DNA of 64,000 nt from Paenibacillus sp. XY044 (GTDB lineage: Bacteria; Bacillota; Bacilli; Paenibacillales; Paenibacillaceae), in assembly GCF_002257645.1 (NCBI RefSeq), contig NZ_NQMO01000010.1, positions 186,001-250,000 on the forward strand, in the 5' to 3' direction. The position numbers and the translations under genes were made by a program. A model generated the notes under the pieces. It did no database searches. It was not told where the DNA came from and saw only the letters and a list, made by a program, of their open reading frames with translations. Within the stretch, counting starts at the first letter, position 1. Every line of letters begins with the position of its first letter. Positions 17,552 to 26,315 of this stretch are shown here, one piece after another.

Positions 17552-18808
17552 ATGTTTAAATTCAACGATGAAAAAGGGCAGTTGAAGTGCTCTTTTTGCG
17601 GGAAATCCCAGGAACAAGTGCGTAAGCTTGTTGCTGGTCCCGGTGTTTATATATGCGACGAGTGCATCGAGCTCTGCACGGAGATCGTGGAGGAAGAGCT
17701 CGGACATGAGGAAGAGCTGGATCTGAAAGATATTCCGAAACCAAAGGAAATCTGCGATATTTTGGACCAGTATATCATCGGTCAAGAACAAGCGAAGAAA
17801 TCGCTGTCCGTTGCCGTGTATAACCACTACAAACGGATCAATACCGGCAGCAAGATTGAAGACGTCGAGCTTCAAAAGAGTAACATCCTCCTTTTGGGTC
17901 CAACCGGTTCGGGTAAGACGCTGCTTGCCCAGACGATGGCCAAAATTTTGAACGTTCCATTCGCCATCGCCGACGCGACTTCCCTTACGGAAGCCGGTTA
18001 CGTGGGCGAGGACGTGGAGAACATCCTGCTGAAGCTGATTCAAGCGGCGGATTACGACGTGGAAAAAGCCGAACGCGGCATCATCTACATTGATGAAATC
18101 GACAAGGTGGCACGTAAATCCGAGAATCCTTCCATTACCCGCGACGTATCGGGTGAAGGGGTACAGCAGGCACTGCTGAAAATCCTGGAAGGAACGGTCG
18201 CTTCGGTTCCGCCTCAAGGCGGGCGCAAGCATCCGCACCAGGAGTTTATCCAAATCGATACGACGAACATCTTGTTTATTTGCGGCGGTGCCTTTGACGG
18301 CCTGGAGCAAATGATCAAGCGCCGGATCGGCAAAAAGGTCATCGGCTTTAACGCGGGAACCGACAACCAGAAAGATCTGAAACCAGGCGAATACCTCGGT
18401 CTGGTTTTGCCTGAAGACCTGCTGAAATTCGGCTTGATTCCTGAATTCGTGGGACGTCTGCCGATCATTTCAACGCTGGAGCCGCTCGATGAGAAGACGC
18501 TGGTGCGCATTCTGTCCGAGCCGAAGAACGCTCTGACGAAGCAGTACCAAAAACTGCTTGAAATGGATAACGTAGCGCTGAAATTCGAGCCGGATGCCCT
18601 TGAAGCGATTGCCCGTGAAGCGATCAAACGCAATACGGGTGCCCGCGGACTTCGTGCCATCATTGAAGGCATCATGCTGGATGTGATGTATGAAGTTCCG
18701 TCCCGCGAGGATATCAAGGACTGCATCATAACGGAACAAGTTGTCAAAGAGAAGATGATTCCGGAATTGATCAGCAAAAAAGATAAAAAACAAGAGGAAA
18801 GTGCGTAA
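17552..18808 (+). CDS. clpX: ATP-dependent Clp protease ATPase subunit ClpX
   Basis: 418-residue AAA+ unfoldase. The N-terminal zinc-binding domain has Cys13, Cys16, Cys35 and Cys38. Walker A GPTGSGKT is near residue 115, and Walker B IIYIDEIDK, sensor regions and the RKHPHQEF pore-loop area are present. An IGF-type loop for docking to ClpP is represented by RRIGKKVIGFN. The ribosome binding site AAAGGGGTG lies just after the clpP stop. Selects substrates and threads them into ClpP. Confidence 0.98.
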   Translation: MFKFNDEKGQLKCSFCGKSQEQVRKLVAGPGVYICDECIELCTEIVEEELGHEEELDLKDIPKPKEICDILDQYIIGQEQAKKSLSVAVYNHYKRINTGSKIEDVELQKSNILLLGPTGSGKTLLAQTMAKILNVPFAIADATSLTEAGYVGEDVENILLKLIQAADYDVEKAERGIIYIDEIDKVARKSENPSITRDVSGEGVQQALLKILEGTVASVPPQGGRKHPHQEFIQIDTTNILFICGGAFDGLEQMIKRRIGKKVIGFNAGTDNQKDLKPGEYLGLVLPEDLLKFGLIPEFVGRLPIISTLEPLDEKTLVRILSEPKNALTKQYQKLLEMDNVALKFEPDALEAIAREAIKRNTGARGLRAIIEGIMLDVMYEVPSREDIKDCIITEQVVKEKMIPELISKKDKKQEESA

Positions 18809-18849
18809 TTTGTTTTCCGTAAAACAGGCGCTATTTTCCGAAATTTAGG

Positions 18850-18905
18850 TGCCGATTCTCCACTTCCGCCCTGCCGCTTGCTTCGCGGGGACGGGGTGGA
18901 GTCTT
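18850..18905 (+). other. Imperfect inverted repeat between clpX and ispG
   Basis: CTCCAC and GTGGAG arms with a partly paired CCGCCC/GGGACGG interior. It lacks a T tract, so it is not a convincing terminator and could be an RNA-processing or stabilising stem. Confidence 0.4.
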
Positions 18906-18927
18906 GGCGTTATGGGAGAGAACAATC

Positions 18928-20025
18928 ATGTTTTTGAGACAAGACACACGGCCGGTCAAGGTCGGTAATTTGACGATTGGCGGTAACAACGAAGTCATTA
19001 TTCAAAGCATGTGTACGACGAAAACCGCAAACGTGGAAGCCACGGTGGCGGAAATTCTTCGGCTCGAAGAAGCCGGCTGCCAGATTGTCCGGGTGACGGT
19101 CAACAATGTGGAAGCGGCCGAAGCCATAAAAGAGATCAAGAAACGCATTCATATTCCGCTGGTTGCGGATATTCATTTTAACTACCAGCTGGCGCTGAAA
19201 GCCATCGAGAACGGCATTGATAAAGTCCGGATCAATCCCGGCAATATCGGCAGCCGCGAGAAGGTGGAAGCTGTCGTCCGGGCCTGTAAAGAGCGCGGGA
19301 TCCCGATCCGGATCGGCGTCAATGCCGGTTCGCTCGAAGCCCATCTGCTGGAGAAATACGGCTATCCAACGCCTGAAGCTATGGTGGAAAGTGCCCTTTA
19401 TCACATAGGCATTCTGGAAGAACTCGATTTCCATGATATTATCGTGTCCCTCAAAGCCTCCGATGTACCGATGGCCATCGAAGCTTACCGTAAGGCGGCC
19501 GAAGTGATTCCTTACCCGCTGCACCTGGGCATTACCGAATCGGGAACGCTGTTTTCCGGTACGGTGAAAAGCTCGGCGGGCATCGGCGCCCTGTTGTCGA
19601 TGGGCATCGGCAGCACCGTGCGGATTTCCTTGAGCGCCGATCCGGTAGAAGAAGTCAAAGTGGCGCGCGAGCTGCTCAAGACCTTCGGTCTGATCTCGAA
19701 CGCCGCAACGCTCGTGTCCTGCCCGACCTGCGGGCGGCTGGACATCGACTTGTTCTCCATCGCCAACGAAGTGGAAGCCTACATTTCCAAGCTGAAAGTG
19801 CCGATTAAGGTTTCCGTGCTCGGCTGTGCGGTCAACGGTCCGGGCGAAGCGCGCGAAGCGGATATCGGCATTGCCGGCGGGCGCGGGGAAGGACTTCTTT
19901 TCCGTTACGGGGAGATGATTCGCAAAGTGCCGGAAGCCGATATGGTGGAGGAATTGAAAAAGGAAATCGACACGATCGTCAAAGTATACGAAGAAACCGG
20001 AACGATCCCGGGGCGCAAGCATTAA
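18928..20025 (+). CDS. ispG: 4-hydroxy-3-methylbut-2-enyl-diphosphate synthase (GcpE)
   Basis: 365 residues. It performs the penultimate step of the MEP isoprenoid pathway, converting MEcPP to HMBPP with a [4Fe-4S] cluster. The N-terminal TIM barrel begins RPVKVGNLTIGG. The C-terminal cluster ligands are visible in SCPTCGRLDID and VLGCAVNGPGEA. ATG 18928 follows GGGAGAG; a TTG 24 bp earlier has no site. An isoprenoid gene set inside a protease cluster is probably positional only. A terminator follows. Confidence 0.97.
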   Translation: MFLRQDTRPVKVGNLTIGGNNEVIIQSMCTTKTANVEATVAEILRLEEAGCQIVRVTVNNVEAAEAIKEIKKRIHIPLVADIHFNYQLALKAIENGIDKVRINPGNIGSREKVEAVVRACKERGIPIRIGVNAGSLEAHLLEKYGYPTPEAMVESALYHIGILEELDFHDIIVSLKASDVPMAIEAYRKAAEVIPYPLHLGITESGTLFSGTVKSSAGIGALLSMGIGSTVRISLSADPVEEVKVARELLKTFGLISNAATLVSCPTCGRLDIDLFSIANEVEAYISKLKVPIKVSVLGCAVNGPGEAREADIGIAGGRGEGLLFRYGEMIRKVPEADMVEELKKEIDTIVKVYEETGTIPGRKH

Positions 20026-20033
20026 TTTGCCGC

Positions 20034-20077
20034 AAGAAGCCACAGCACTGCATGAGCAGACTGCGGCTTCTTTTTTT
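20034..20077 (+). terminator. Terminator of ispG
   Basis: AAGAAGCCACAG and CTGCGGCTTCTT arms with a run of seven T. Confidence 0.85.
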
Positions 20078-20111
20078 GAAGTTCTAGAATTTATATTTCT
20101 CGGGGTCCGAC

Positions 20112-20168
20112 AAAGTATCTGAGTAAGCAGCGAAGCCCAAGTCTCACTTTGTGGGGTTATTTTGCTGG
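20112..20168 (+). repeat. Dispersed 57-bp hairpin repeat, copy A
   Basis: Aligns over its whole length with 60745-60801 at roughly 75% identity, and its 3' half also with 34146-34180. The core hairpin TCTCAC-TTT-GTGGGG keeps pairing through G-T wobbles where copy C has CCCCAC. Confidence 0.7.
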
Positions 20169-20236
20169 CTATAGCCAGAGGATCCATCCACAAGCGCACA
20201 TTTTCCAAAAAAGATGCAAAAAACCCGGTCCATCCC

Positions 20237-20265
20237 GTTTACTCATGGGGGAAAAGGCTATACTA
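20237..20265 (+). promoter_or_regulatory. Candidate forespore (σF/σG-type) promoter of lonB
   Basis: GTTTA at 20237-20241 fits the σF -35 GYWTA, and GGCTATACTA at 20256-20265 fits the -10 GGNNANANTN. The spacer is 14 nt, slightly short. lonB is known to be forespore-expressed in B. subtilis. Confidence 0.5.
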
Positions 20266-20366
20266 CCATGTATCAGGCTAACGAACCCTTTTCCGGCAAG
20301 ATGATTTCAATCTAAAAACATGCCGGAGAAGAAGCCACTTGAACTGAGAATCGGGAGGGTTTAAAT

Positions 20367-22121
20367 ATGGATTTAACCATGATTATGATGCTGGTACAAT
20401 TTTTCTTTGCGATCATCATCGGCGTCTATTTTTGGAATTTACTCCGCGGGCAGAAGACGAACCGCACGGCGGTAGATCGGGAATCACGCAAAGAGATGGA
20501 TAAGCTGCGCAAGCTGCGCTCCGTTTCGCTGACCAAACCGCTGGCCGAAAAAACGAGACCGCAGACGCTTCAGGATATCGTCGGACAAAAAGACGGCCTT
20601 CGTGCGCTGAAGGCCGCGCTGTGCAGCGGCAATCCGCAGCATGTCATCATCTACGGCCCTCCGGGAGTCGGGAAAACCGCTGCCGCTCGGGTCGTGATGG
20701 AGGAAGCCAAAAAAAATCCGGCTTCGCCTTTTAAAGCCGATGCCAAATTTACCGAAATCGACGCAACAACCGCCCGTTTCGACGAACGGGGCATTGCCGA
20801 TCCGCTGATCGGATCGGTCCATGACCCGATCTATCAGGGTGCCGGCTCCATGGGCGTCGCCGGCATTCCTCAGCCTAAACCGGGTGCTGTCACGAAAGCG
20901 CACGGGGGCATTTTGTTTGTCGACGAAATTGGTGAATTGCATCCGATCCAAATGAATAAATTGTTAAAAGTGCTGGAGGACCGTAAGGTCCTGCTCGAAA
21001 GTGCATACTATAATTCGGAGGACAGCAACACTCCGGCCTACGTGCACGATATTTTCCAAAACGGCCTGCCTGCCGATTTCCGCTTGGTGGGGGCAACGAC
21101 ACGCTCGCCGCAGGAGATTCCACCGGCGCTGCGTTCGCGTTGTATGGAGATCTTTTTCCGTCCGCTGCTTCCTGAAGAGATCGGCCGCATTGCGGAGGAT
21201 GCGATTCAAAAGATCGGTCTGAAGCCATGCCCGGAGGCGGTTGAGGTCGTGAAACAGTATGCGACCAACGGACGCGAGGCGGTCAATATCATTCAGCTGG
21301 CAGCGGGTCTGGCTCTGACGGAGAAAAGAGACTCCCTGTCGGCTTCCGACGTGGAATGGGTGGCAAGCAGCAGCCAGCTTCAGCCCCGTCCGGACCGGAA
21401 GGTTCCGGAGCATCCGCAGGTTGGCCTGGTCAACGGCCTCGCCGTGTACGGACCCAACATGGGTGCGCTGCTTGAAATCGAGGTGACGGCTGTTCCCGTC
21501 GCAAAAGGACAAGGCATCTACAATATTACCGGGGTCGTCGAAGAGGAAGAGATCGGCGGGGGCAGCTCCAGAACGCTGCGCCGTAAAAGTATGGCGAAGG
21601 GTTCCATCGAAAACGTGCTGACCGTTCTGCGTTCCATGGGCTTCTCGCCGGGCGATTATGATCTGCACATCAATTTCCCCGGAGGAACACCGATTGACGG
21701 CCCTTCCGCCGGCGTCGCCATGGCTACCGCCATCGTTTCGGCGATGAAAGGAATAGCGGTGGACAATCGTCTGGCCATGACAGGCGAAATCAGTATTCAC
21801 GGCAAAGTGAAGCCGATCGGCGGTGTCATCGCCAAGGTCGAGGCGGCCTTCCAAGCGGGAGCGACGACGGTGATCATTCCGAAGGAAAATTGGCAGACCC
21901 TGTTCGAGGATTTGAACGGACTGCGCGTCATTCCGGTGGAGTCGATTCAGGAAGCGTTCGGGCATGTTTTCGGAAGCGAGCTGAACCGTCAGCTCGATAG
22001 CAGCGCTGAGGAAACCATCGAGCCCAGCGCCGCCCCTGAGACATTCCCGGCAGCTTCGGCGTCCTTCCTGCACGCCAAGCCTGCGCGTAACGGCCAAATC
22101 ACGGATGCCGGCTCCTGCTGA
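20367..22121 (+). CDS. lonB: Forespore ATP-dependent protease LonB
   Basis: 584 residues. An N-terminal membrane segment (about 4-24, FFFAIIIGVYFWNLL) is followed by an AAA+ domain with Walker A GPPGVGKT near residue 99 and an inserted region. The C-terminal Lon-type protease domain has the catalytic Ser in GPSAGVAM and Lys in GGVIAKVEAA. It lacks the Lon N-terminal substrate domain, which separates it from the adjacent lon. GGGAGGG precedes ATG 20367. In B. subtilis the homologue is a σF-dependent sporulation protease; the candidate promoter upstream agrees. Confidence 0.95.
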   Translation: MDLTMIMMLVQFFFAIIIGVYFWNLLRGQKTNRTAVDRESRKEMDKLRKLRSVSLTKPLAEKTRPQTLQDIVGQKDGLRALKAALCSGNPQHVIIYGPPGVGKTAAARVVMEEAKKNPASPFKADAKFTEIDATTARFDERGIADPLIGSVHDPIYQGAGSMGVAGIPQPKPGAVTKAHGGILFVDEIGELHPIQMNKLLKVLEDRKVLLESAYYNSEDSNTPAYVHDIFQNGLPADFRLVGATTRSPQEIPPALRSRCMEIFFRPLLPEEIGRIAEDAIQKIGLKPCPEAVEVVKQYATNGREAVNIIQLAAGLALTEKRDSLSASDVEWVASSSQLQPRPDRKVPEHPQVGLVNGLAVYGPNMGALLEIEVTAVPVAKGQGIYNITGVVEEEEIGGGSSRTLRRKSMAKGSIENVLTVLRSMGFSPGDYDLHINFPGGTPIDGPSAGVAMATAIVSAMKGIAVDNRLAMTGEISIHGKVKPIGGVIAKVEAAFQAGATTVIIPKENWQTLFEDLNGLRVIPVESIQEAFGHVFGSELNRQLDSSAEETIEPSAAPETFPAASASFLHAKPARNGQITDAGSC

Positions 22122-22135
22122 TCAGCCCACAAAGA

Positions 22136-22165
22136 TTGGTGTTTTATGTGAACATTTGCTAAAAT
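22136..22165 (+). promoter_or_regulatory. Candidate σA promoter of lon
   Basis: TTGGTG (22136-22141), 18-bp spacer, TAAAAT (22160-22165) with extended TG at 22157-22158. Confidence 0.5.
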
Positions 22166-22210
22166 AAAATCGAATGTCATAACCTGAGAACGGCTGGAGG
22201 TGCAAAAGCG

Positions 22211-24547
22211 ATGGGGCCCAGTAAATCAAAAGGCCGCCGGTTTCCTTTACTGCCTTTGCGAGGCCTTCTAGTCTACCCGAGCATGGTTCTGCATCTCGAT
22301 GTAGGCCGGGAGAAATCGGTCAAAGCGCTGGAAAAAGCAATGGTGGAAGATAATTTGATTCTCCTTTGTTCTCAGTCCGAGGTGAACATAGAAGAACCAA
22401 CGCAGGAAGATATTTTCCGGGTTGGCACAGTCGCCAATGTCAGACAGATGCTGAAGCTTCCGAACGGCACCATTCGGGTGCTGGTAGAAGGGATGGAGCG
22501 CGCCGAGATTATTCAGTACACGGACAATGAAGAATATTATGAAGTCATTGCCCGTGAGCTTAAGGAAGAAGACAGCGACGATCCTGAAGTGGATGCACTG
22601 ATGCGTACGGTACTCAGTCAATTCGAGCACTATATTAATTTATCGAAGAAGGTAACACCCGAGACGCTGGCCGCGGTGTCCGATATCGACGAGCCCGGCA
22701 GGCTGGCCGACGTCATCACTAGCCATCTGTCGTTAAAAATCAAGGATAAACAGGATATTCTGGAGACCGTGGACGTTGGCAAACGGCTCGAGAAGCTTCT
22801 CGATATTCTGAACAATGAACGGGAAGTGCTGGAGCTGGAGCGCAAAATTAACCAGCGCGTCAAGAAGCAGATGGAGAAGACGCAGAAGGAATATTATTTG
22901 CGCGAACAGATGAAGGCGATTCAGAAGGAGCTGGGCGAGAAAGAAGGCCGCGCCGGAGAAGTCGATGAGCTGCGCGAGCAGATGAACAAGCAGGAGCTTC
23001 CCGAAAGGGTCAAAGAGAAGGTGGAGAAAGAAATCGACCGTCTCGAGAAAATGCCTGCAAGCTCGGCGGAAGGCGGCGTGATCCGCAATTATCTGGATTG
23101 GCTGCTCGGCCTTCCTTGGACGGCCAAGACCGAGGATGACCTGGATATCCATAAGGCGGAGCAGGTGCTCGACGAGGACCATTACAGCCTCGATAAACCG
23201 AAGGAGCGCGTGCTCGAATACCTGGCGGTTCAGAAGCTAGTCAAGAAGATGAAAGGGCCGATCCTGTGTCTGGTCGGACCTCCGGGTGTAGGTAAAACCT
23301 CGCTCGCCCGTTCGATCGCCAAATCGCTGGACCGCAAGTTTGTGCGGATATCGCTCGGCGGCGTGCGGGATGAAGCGGAAATCCGCGGTCACCGCCGTAC
23401 CTACGTGGGAGCGATGCCTGGGCGGATTATCCAGGGAATGAAGAACGCGGGTGCGCTGAACCCGGTATTCCTTCTGGATGAGATCGACAAGATGGCTTCG
23501 GATTTCCGGGGAGACCCGTCTTCGGCGCTGCTGGAGGTGCTGGATCCGGAACAGAACAATACGTTCAGCGATCATTTTATTGAGATTCCGTTCGACCTGT
23601 CCCAAGTGATGTTTATTACGACGGCGAATGCCATTCATAATATTCCTCGTCCGCTGCTGGATCGGATGGAAGTACTCAACATTCCAGGTTATACGGAGCT
23701 GGAGAAGCTTCAAATAGCCATGCGCTACCTGCTGCCGAAGCAGAAACGGGAGCATGGCCTGGACGAAGACCAGCTGGAGATCGGGGAAGCGGCGCTCATG
23801 AAAGTGGTTCGGGAGTACACCCGTGAATCCGGCGTGCGGAGCCTTGAGCAGCAGGTCGCGGCATTGTGCCGGAAGGCGGCCAAGATCATCGTCTCGGAAG
23901 AGAGCGACAGAATCGTGATCGAACCGGACCAGGTGAAGGAATACCTCGGCAGCCCGAAATTCAGACACGGCGTAGCCGATCTGGAGGATCAGATCGGGGC
24001 GGTCACCGGTCTGGCTTGGACCGAAGTCGGCGGCGAGACGCTGATGATCGAAGTCACGGTTGTGCCGGGATCCGGCAAGCTGACCTTGACCGGCCAGTTG
24101 GGAGACGTGATGAAGGAATCGGCGCAGGCCGCTTTCAGCTACACGCGCACCAAAGCTGATGAGCTCGGCATCGATCCCGATTTTCACGAGAAGAACGATA
24201 TCCATATTCATATCCCTGAAGGGGCCATTCCGAAAGATGGACCTTCGGCAGGCATTACGATTGCCACGGCTCTCGTGTCGGCCCTGACCAAGAAACATGT
24301 CTCCAAAGACGTCGCGATGACCGGCGAAATCACCCTGCGCGGCCGGGTTCTGCCGATCGGCGGGTTGAAGGAGAAATCGCTGGCAGCGCATCGCGCCGGC
24401 TACAAAAAAATACTGCTCCCGAAAGACAATGAGCGGGATCTGCGCGAGATTCCGGACAGCGTCAAAGACGAAGTTGAGTTTGTTCCGGTGTCCCATATGG
24501 ACCAGGTGCTGAAGCATGCACTGGTGGAGCAGGCGGGAGTGCACTAG
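22211..24547 (+). CDS. lon: ATP-dependent protease Lon (LonA)
   Basis: 778 residues, full length. The N-terminal substrate-recognition domain (FPLLPLRGLLVYPSMVLHLDV) and a helical region are followed by an AAA+ module with Walker A GPPGVGKT (about residue 356) and VFLLDEIDK. The protease domain has catalytic Ser in KDGPSAGIT and Lys in GGLKEKSLAAHRAG. GGAGGTG lies 9 nt before ATG. Soluble quality-control protease. The next gene, ysxC, begins 18 bp downstream and is co-transcribed. Confidence 0.98.
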   Translation: MGPSKSKGRRFPLLPLRGLLVYPSMVLHLDVGREKSVKALEKAMVEDNLILLCSQSEVNIEEPTQEDIFRVGTVANVRQMLKLPNGTIRVLVEGMERAEIIQYTDNEEYYEVIARELKEEDSDDPEVDALMRTVLSQFEHYINLSKKVTPETLAAVSDIDEPGRLADVITSHLSLKIKDKQDILETVDVGKRLEKLLDILNNEREVLELERKINQRVKKQMEKTQKEYYLREQMKAIQKELGEKEGRAGEVDELREQMNKQELPERVKEKVEKEIDRLEKMPASSAEGGVIRNYLDWLLGLPWTAKTEDDLDIHKAEQVLDEDHYSLDKPKERVLEYLAVQKLVKKMKGPILCLVGPPGVGKTSLARSIAKSLDRKFVRISLGGVRDEAEIRGHRRTYVGAMPGRIIQGMKNAGALNPVFLLDEIDKMASDFRGDPSSALLEVLDPEQNNTFSDHFIEIPFDLSQVMFITTANAIHNIPRPLLDRMEVLNIPGYTELEKLQIAMRYLLPKQKREHGLDEDQLEIGEAALMKVVREYTRESGVRSLEQQVAALCRKAAKIIVSEESDRIVIEPDQVKEYLGSPKFRHGVADLEDQIGAVTGLAWTEVGGETLMIEVTVVPGSGKLTLTGQLGDVMKESAQAAFSYTRTKADELGIDPDFHEKNDIHIHIPEGAIPKDGPSAGITIATALVSALTKKHVSKDVAMTGEITLRGRVLPIGGLKEKSLAAHRAGYKKILLPKDNERDLREIPDSVKDEVEFVPVSHMDQVLKHALVEQAGVH

Positions 24548-24565
24548 AGAGGGTTTTATTTAACC

Positions 24566-25201
24566 ATGAAAGTAACGAATGCAGAATTTATTATCAGCGC
24601 TGTTGGCCCTGACCAATATCCTGTGGACGCCTTGCCGGAAATTGCTCTGGCAGGGCGTTCCAATGTCGGGAAGTCCTCGCTCATCAACCGGATGATTAAT
24701 CGGAAGAATCTGGCGAGAACAAGCTCGACTCCGGGCAAAACCCAGCATATGAACTACTATCGTATTAACGAGGCTTTGTATTTTGTGGATTTCCCCGGGT
24801 ATGGTTACGCCAAGGTATCGAAGACGCAGCGGCAGGCCTGGGGCAAGATGATTGAGAAATACATGCTGGAGCGGCACACGCTGAAGCTGGTCCTCATGGT
24901 GGTGGATCTTCGCCATCCGCCGACCAAGGATGATGTCATCATGTATGACTGGCTTAAGCATTACGACATCCCGATCTGCGTCGTGGCCACGAAAGCGGAC
25001 AAAATTCCGAAGAGCCGCTGGCAGAAGCATGTCAAGCAGATGAAGGAGAGCCTCCTTCTCCGCAGCAATGATTTGTTCGTCATGTTTTCTTCTGAACTGG
25101 GTGTGGGTAAAGAAGAATTGTGGTCCGTGATCCAGTCCTTTGTCGAAAGCGGCGATTCTCCGCAGAATGGGATGGTTCAGCCGGAAGGGCAGCAGCAATG
25201 A
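24566..25201 (+). CDS. ysxC: Ribosome biogenesis GTP-binding protein YsxC/YihA
   Basis: 211 residues, TrmE-Era-like GTPase. G1 is GRSNVGKSSL (near residue 31), G2 lies in STPGKTQ, G3 is DFPGYGYA and G4 is TKADK. Needed for maturation of the 50S subunit. In B. subtilis the homologue also follows lonA and is essential. The C-terminal tail (about 15 residues, Gln-rich) is variable. Confidence 0.96.
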   Translation: MKVTNAEFIISAVGPDQYPVDALPEIALAGRSNVGKSSLINRMINRKNLARTSSTPGKTQHMNYYRINEALYFVDFPGYGYAKVSKTQRQAWGKMIEKYMLERHTLKLVLMVVDLRHPPTKDDVIMYDWLKHYDIPICVVATKADKIPKSRWQKHVKQMKESLLLRSNDLFVMFSSELGVGKEELWSVIQSFVESGDSPQNGMVQPEGQQQ

Positions 25202-25391
25202 AGCCTGTAACACCCTAACATGGCAGGAATGCAATAAATTCGCCATATGCTATAGGGATTCAGACTTTTCTCGTGAGGAAAGTGAGCATCCCATAAGATT
25301 TTTCGGCTACAATCCGGTTTAATCCGTTTTTTTATGAAATATGAAGGAAATTCATCATTCGCTCGGCAAGCCAATGTCCGAACATGTGCTG
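25202..25391. other. Intergenic region after ysxC
   Basis: No gene seen and no strong terminator directly after ysxC. The leader of the next gene begins at about 25400. Confidence 0.5.
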
Positions 25392-25397
25392 TATAAT
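25392..25397 (+). promoter_or_regulatory. Candidate -10 element (TATAAT)
   Basis: Perfect TATAAT, but no recognisable -35 at 16-18 bp. It would give a leader of about 140 nt before the gene at 25544. Confidence 0.4.
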
Positions 25398-25414
25398 AAT
25401 ACTAAAGGTTGTGT

Positions 25415-25518
25415 AAGGCCATGAGGCCTTTCCAGTCATCACCCGCCGGTTCCGGCGGAAATTTTTGTTGCGATTATAGAATTGAGGGCAGCAATGCTGA
25501 ACAATTCGTTCTATAATC
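25415..25518 (+). promoter_or_regulatory. Structured leader with three inverted repeats
   Basis: In order: AAGGCC-ATGA-GGCCTT (25415-25430); CCGCCGG-TT-CCGGCGG (25443-25458) followed by AAATTTTT, resembling a terminator; and a 10-bp perfect inverted repeat GATTATAGAA/TTCTATAATC (25472-25481 and 25509-25518), enclosing GAATTG/CAATTC, just before the ribosome binding site. A 31-codon frame (25421-25516) starts in the first hairpin loop and ends inside the last arm. Confidence 0.5.
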
Positions 25519-25543
25519 ATAAAAAAGAATTGAGGAGATTTTT

Positions 25544-26131
25544 ATGGCTCAGCGGTTAGCCACAGAGTATGTTAAAACCACTTTACAAATGACGGAGCAG
25601 CAATTGAACCAATTTTTGCATTCGGCGGAAAGCTGTCATGTACATCCTTATGTGAAGGTACTGGACGGCGGAGGACAAGAAATTGTGCTTGAAGACGAAA
25701 GCGGCGAGGCGGTTCATCTCCCTCTGGAGCGTAAAGGTTCGTTATACATCTGTGAGTTGTCTTGCCGCTTGGTGAACCCTCATCTGACTAACGCGGTCCG
25801 CAAGTTATTCGTCGCCTGCAAAGGGGATGGGATCGTAAACCGCATTTATCAAGGATTCACAATGATGTATTATTATGAAAAAGGCTCGGTTCGAAAAATT
25901 GCGGAAGTCACGACTGCCCAGAGCAAGCTGGTGTATGAATATAAGCATACGACCGGGGAGCTTCAGCGGATGTTCCAGCTCACTGAGGTCGAACAGGAAA
26001 TAACCCGCTTGTACCAGGACATTAACTTTTTACTGGATGAACGGAACAAAGCAGTGACTCCTGAACAGATTGCTGTCATTGACGAGAGATTGCGTCTCAC
26101 CACACATAAATGGTTTACACTCGAGGCCTGA
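25544..26131 (+). CDS. Uncharacterised protein, 195 residues
   Basis: I do not recognise this protein. It has a good ribosome binding site (GAGGAG, 6 nt before ATG) and normal codon use. The sequence is soluble, mixed alpha/beta, with no signal peptide and no membrane segment. An N-terminal helical region (TTLQMTEQQLNQFLHSAESC) leads to a charged central domain and a C-terminal helix (EVEQEITRLYQDINFLLDERNKAV) likely to form a coiled coil. It stands alone between its structured leader and a hairpin terminator, so it is a single-gene unit with its own regulation. Confidence 0.8.
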   Translation: MAQRLATEYVKTTLQMTEQQLNQFLHSAESCHVHPYVKVLDGGGQEIVLEDESGEAVHLPLERKGSLYICELSCRLVNPHLTNAVRKLFVACKGDGIVNRIYQGFTMMYYYEKGSVRKIAEVTTAQSKLVYEYKHTTGELQRMFQLTEVEQEITRLYQDINFLLDERNKAVTPEQIAVIDERLRLTTHKWFTLEA

Positions 26132-26144
26132 GATTGCCTTGAAT

Positions 26145-26179
26145 AACAAGACCTCTTCGGTTAACGAAGGGGTCTTGTT
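26145..26179 (+). terminator. Hairpin terminator after the 195-residue protein
   Basis: AACAAGACCTCTTCG and CGAAGGGGTCTTGTT form a stem of about 14 pairs; the T tract is poor. Confidence 0.6.
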
Positions 26180-26263
26180 GCGTTCCAAAACGCCCTGCAA
26201 AAAAGGGCGGCTGACGCGGGGATAACGGACTCAAAATAATTCCTTGCGAAGGATAAAAAAGGG

Positions 26264-26292
26264 TTGCAATTCGGGCGGATAGATGTTATTTT
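26264..26292 (+). promoter_or_regulatory. σA promoter of speD
   Basis: TTGCAA (26264-26269), 17-bp spacer, TATTTT (26287-26292) with extended TG at 26284-26285. Confidence 0.65.
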
Positions 26293-26315
26293 TAATCTCG
26301 TTGAAAAGAATATAT

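Noticed and set aside
18910..20208. 432-codon open frame antisense to ispG
   Set aside because: Complement of a solid ispG gene with catalytic motifs; no ribosome binding site.
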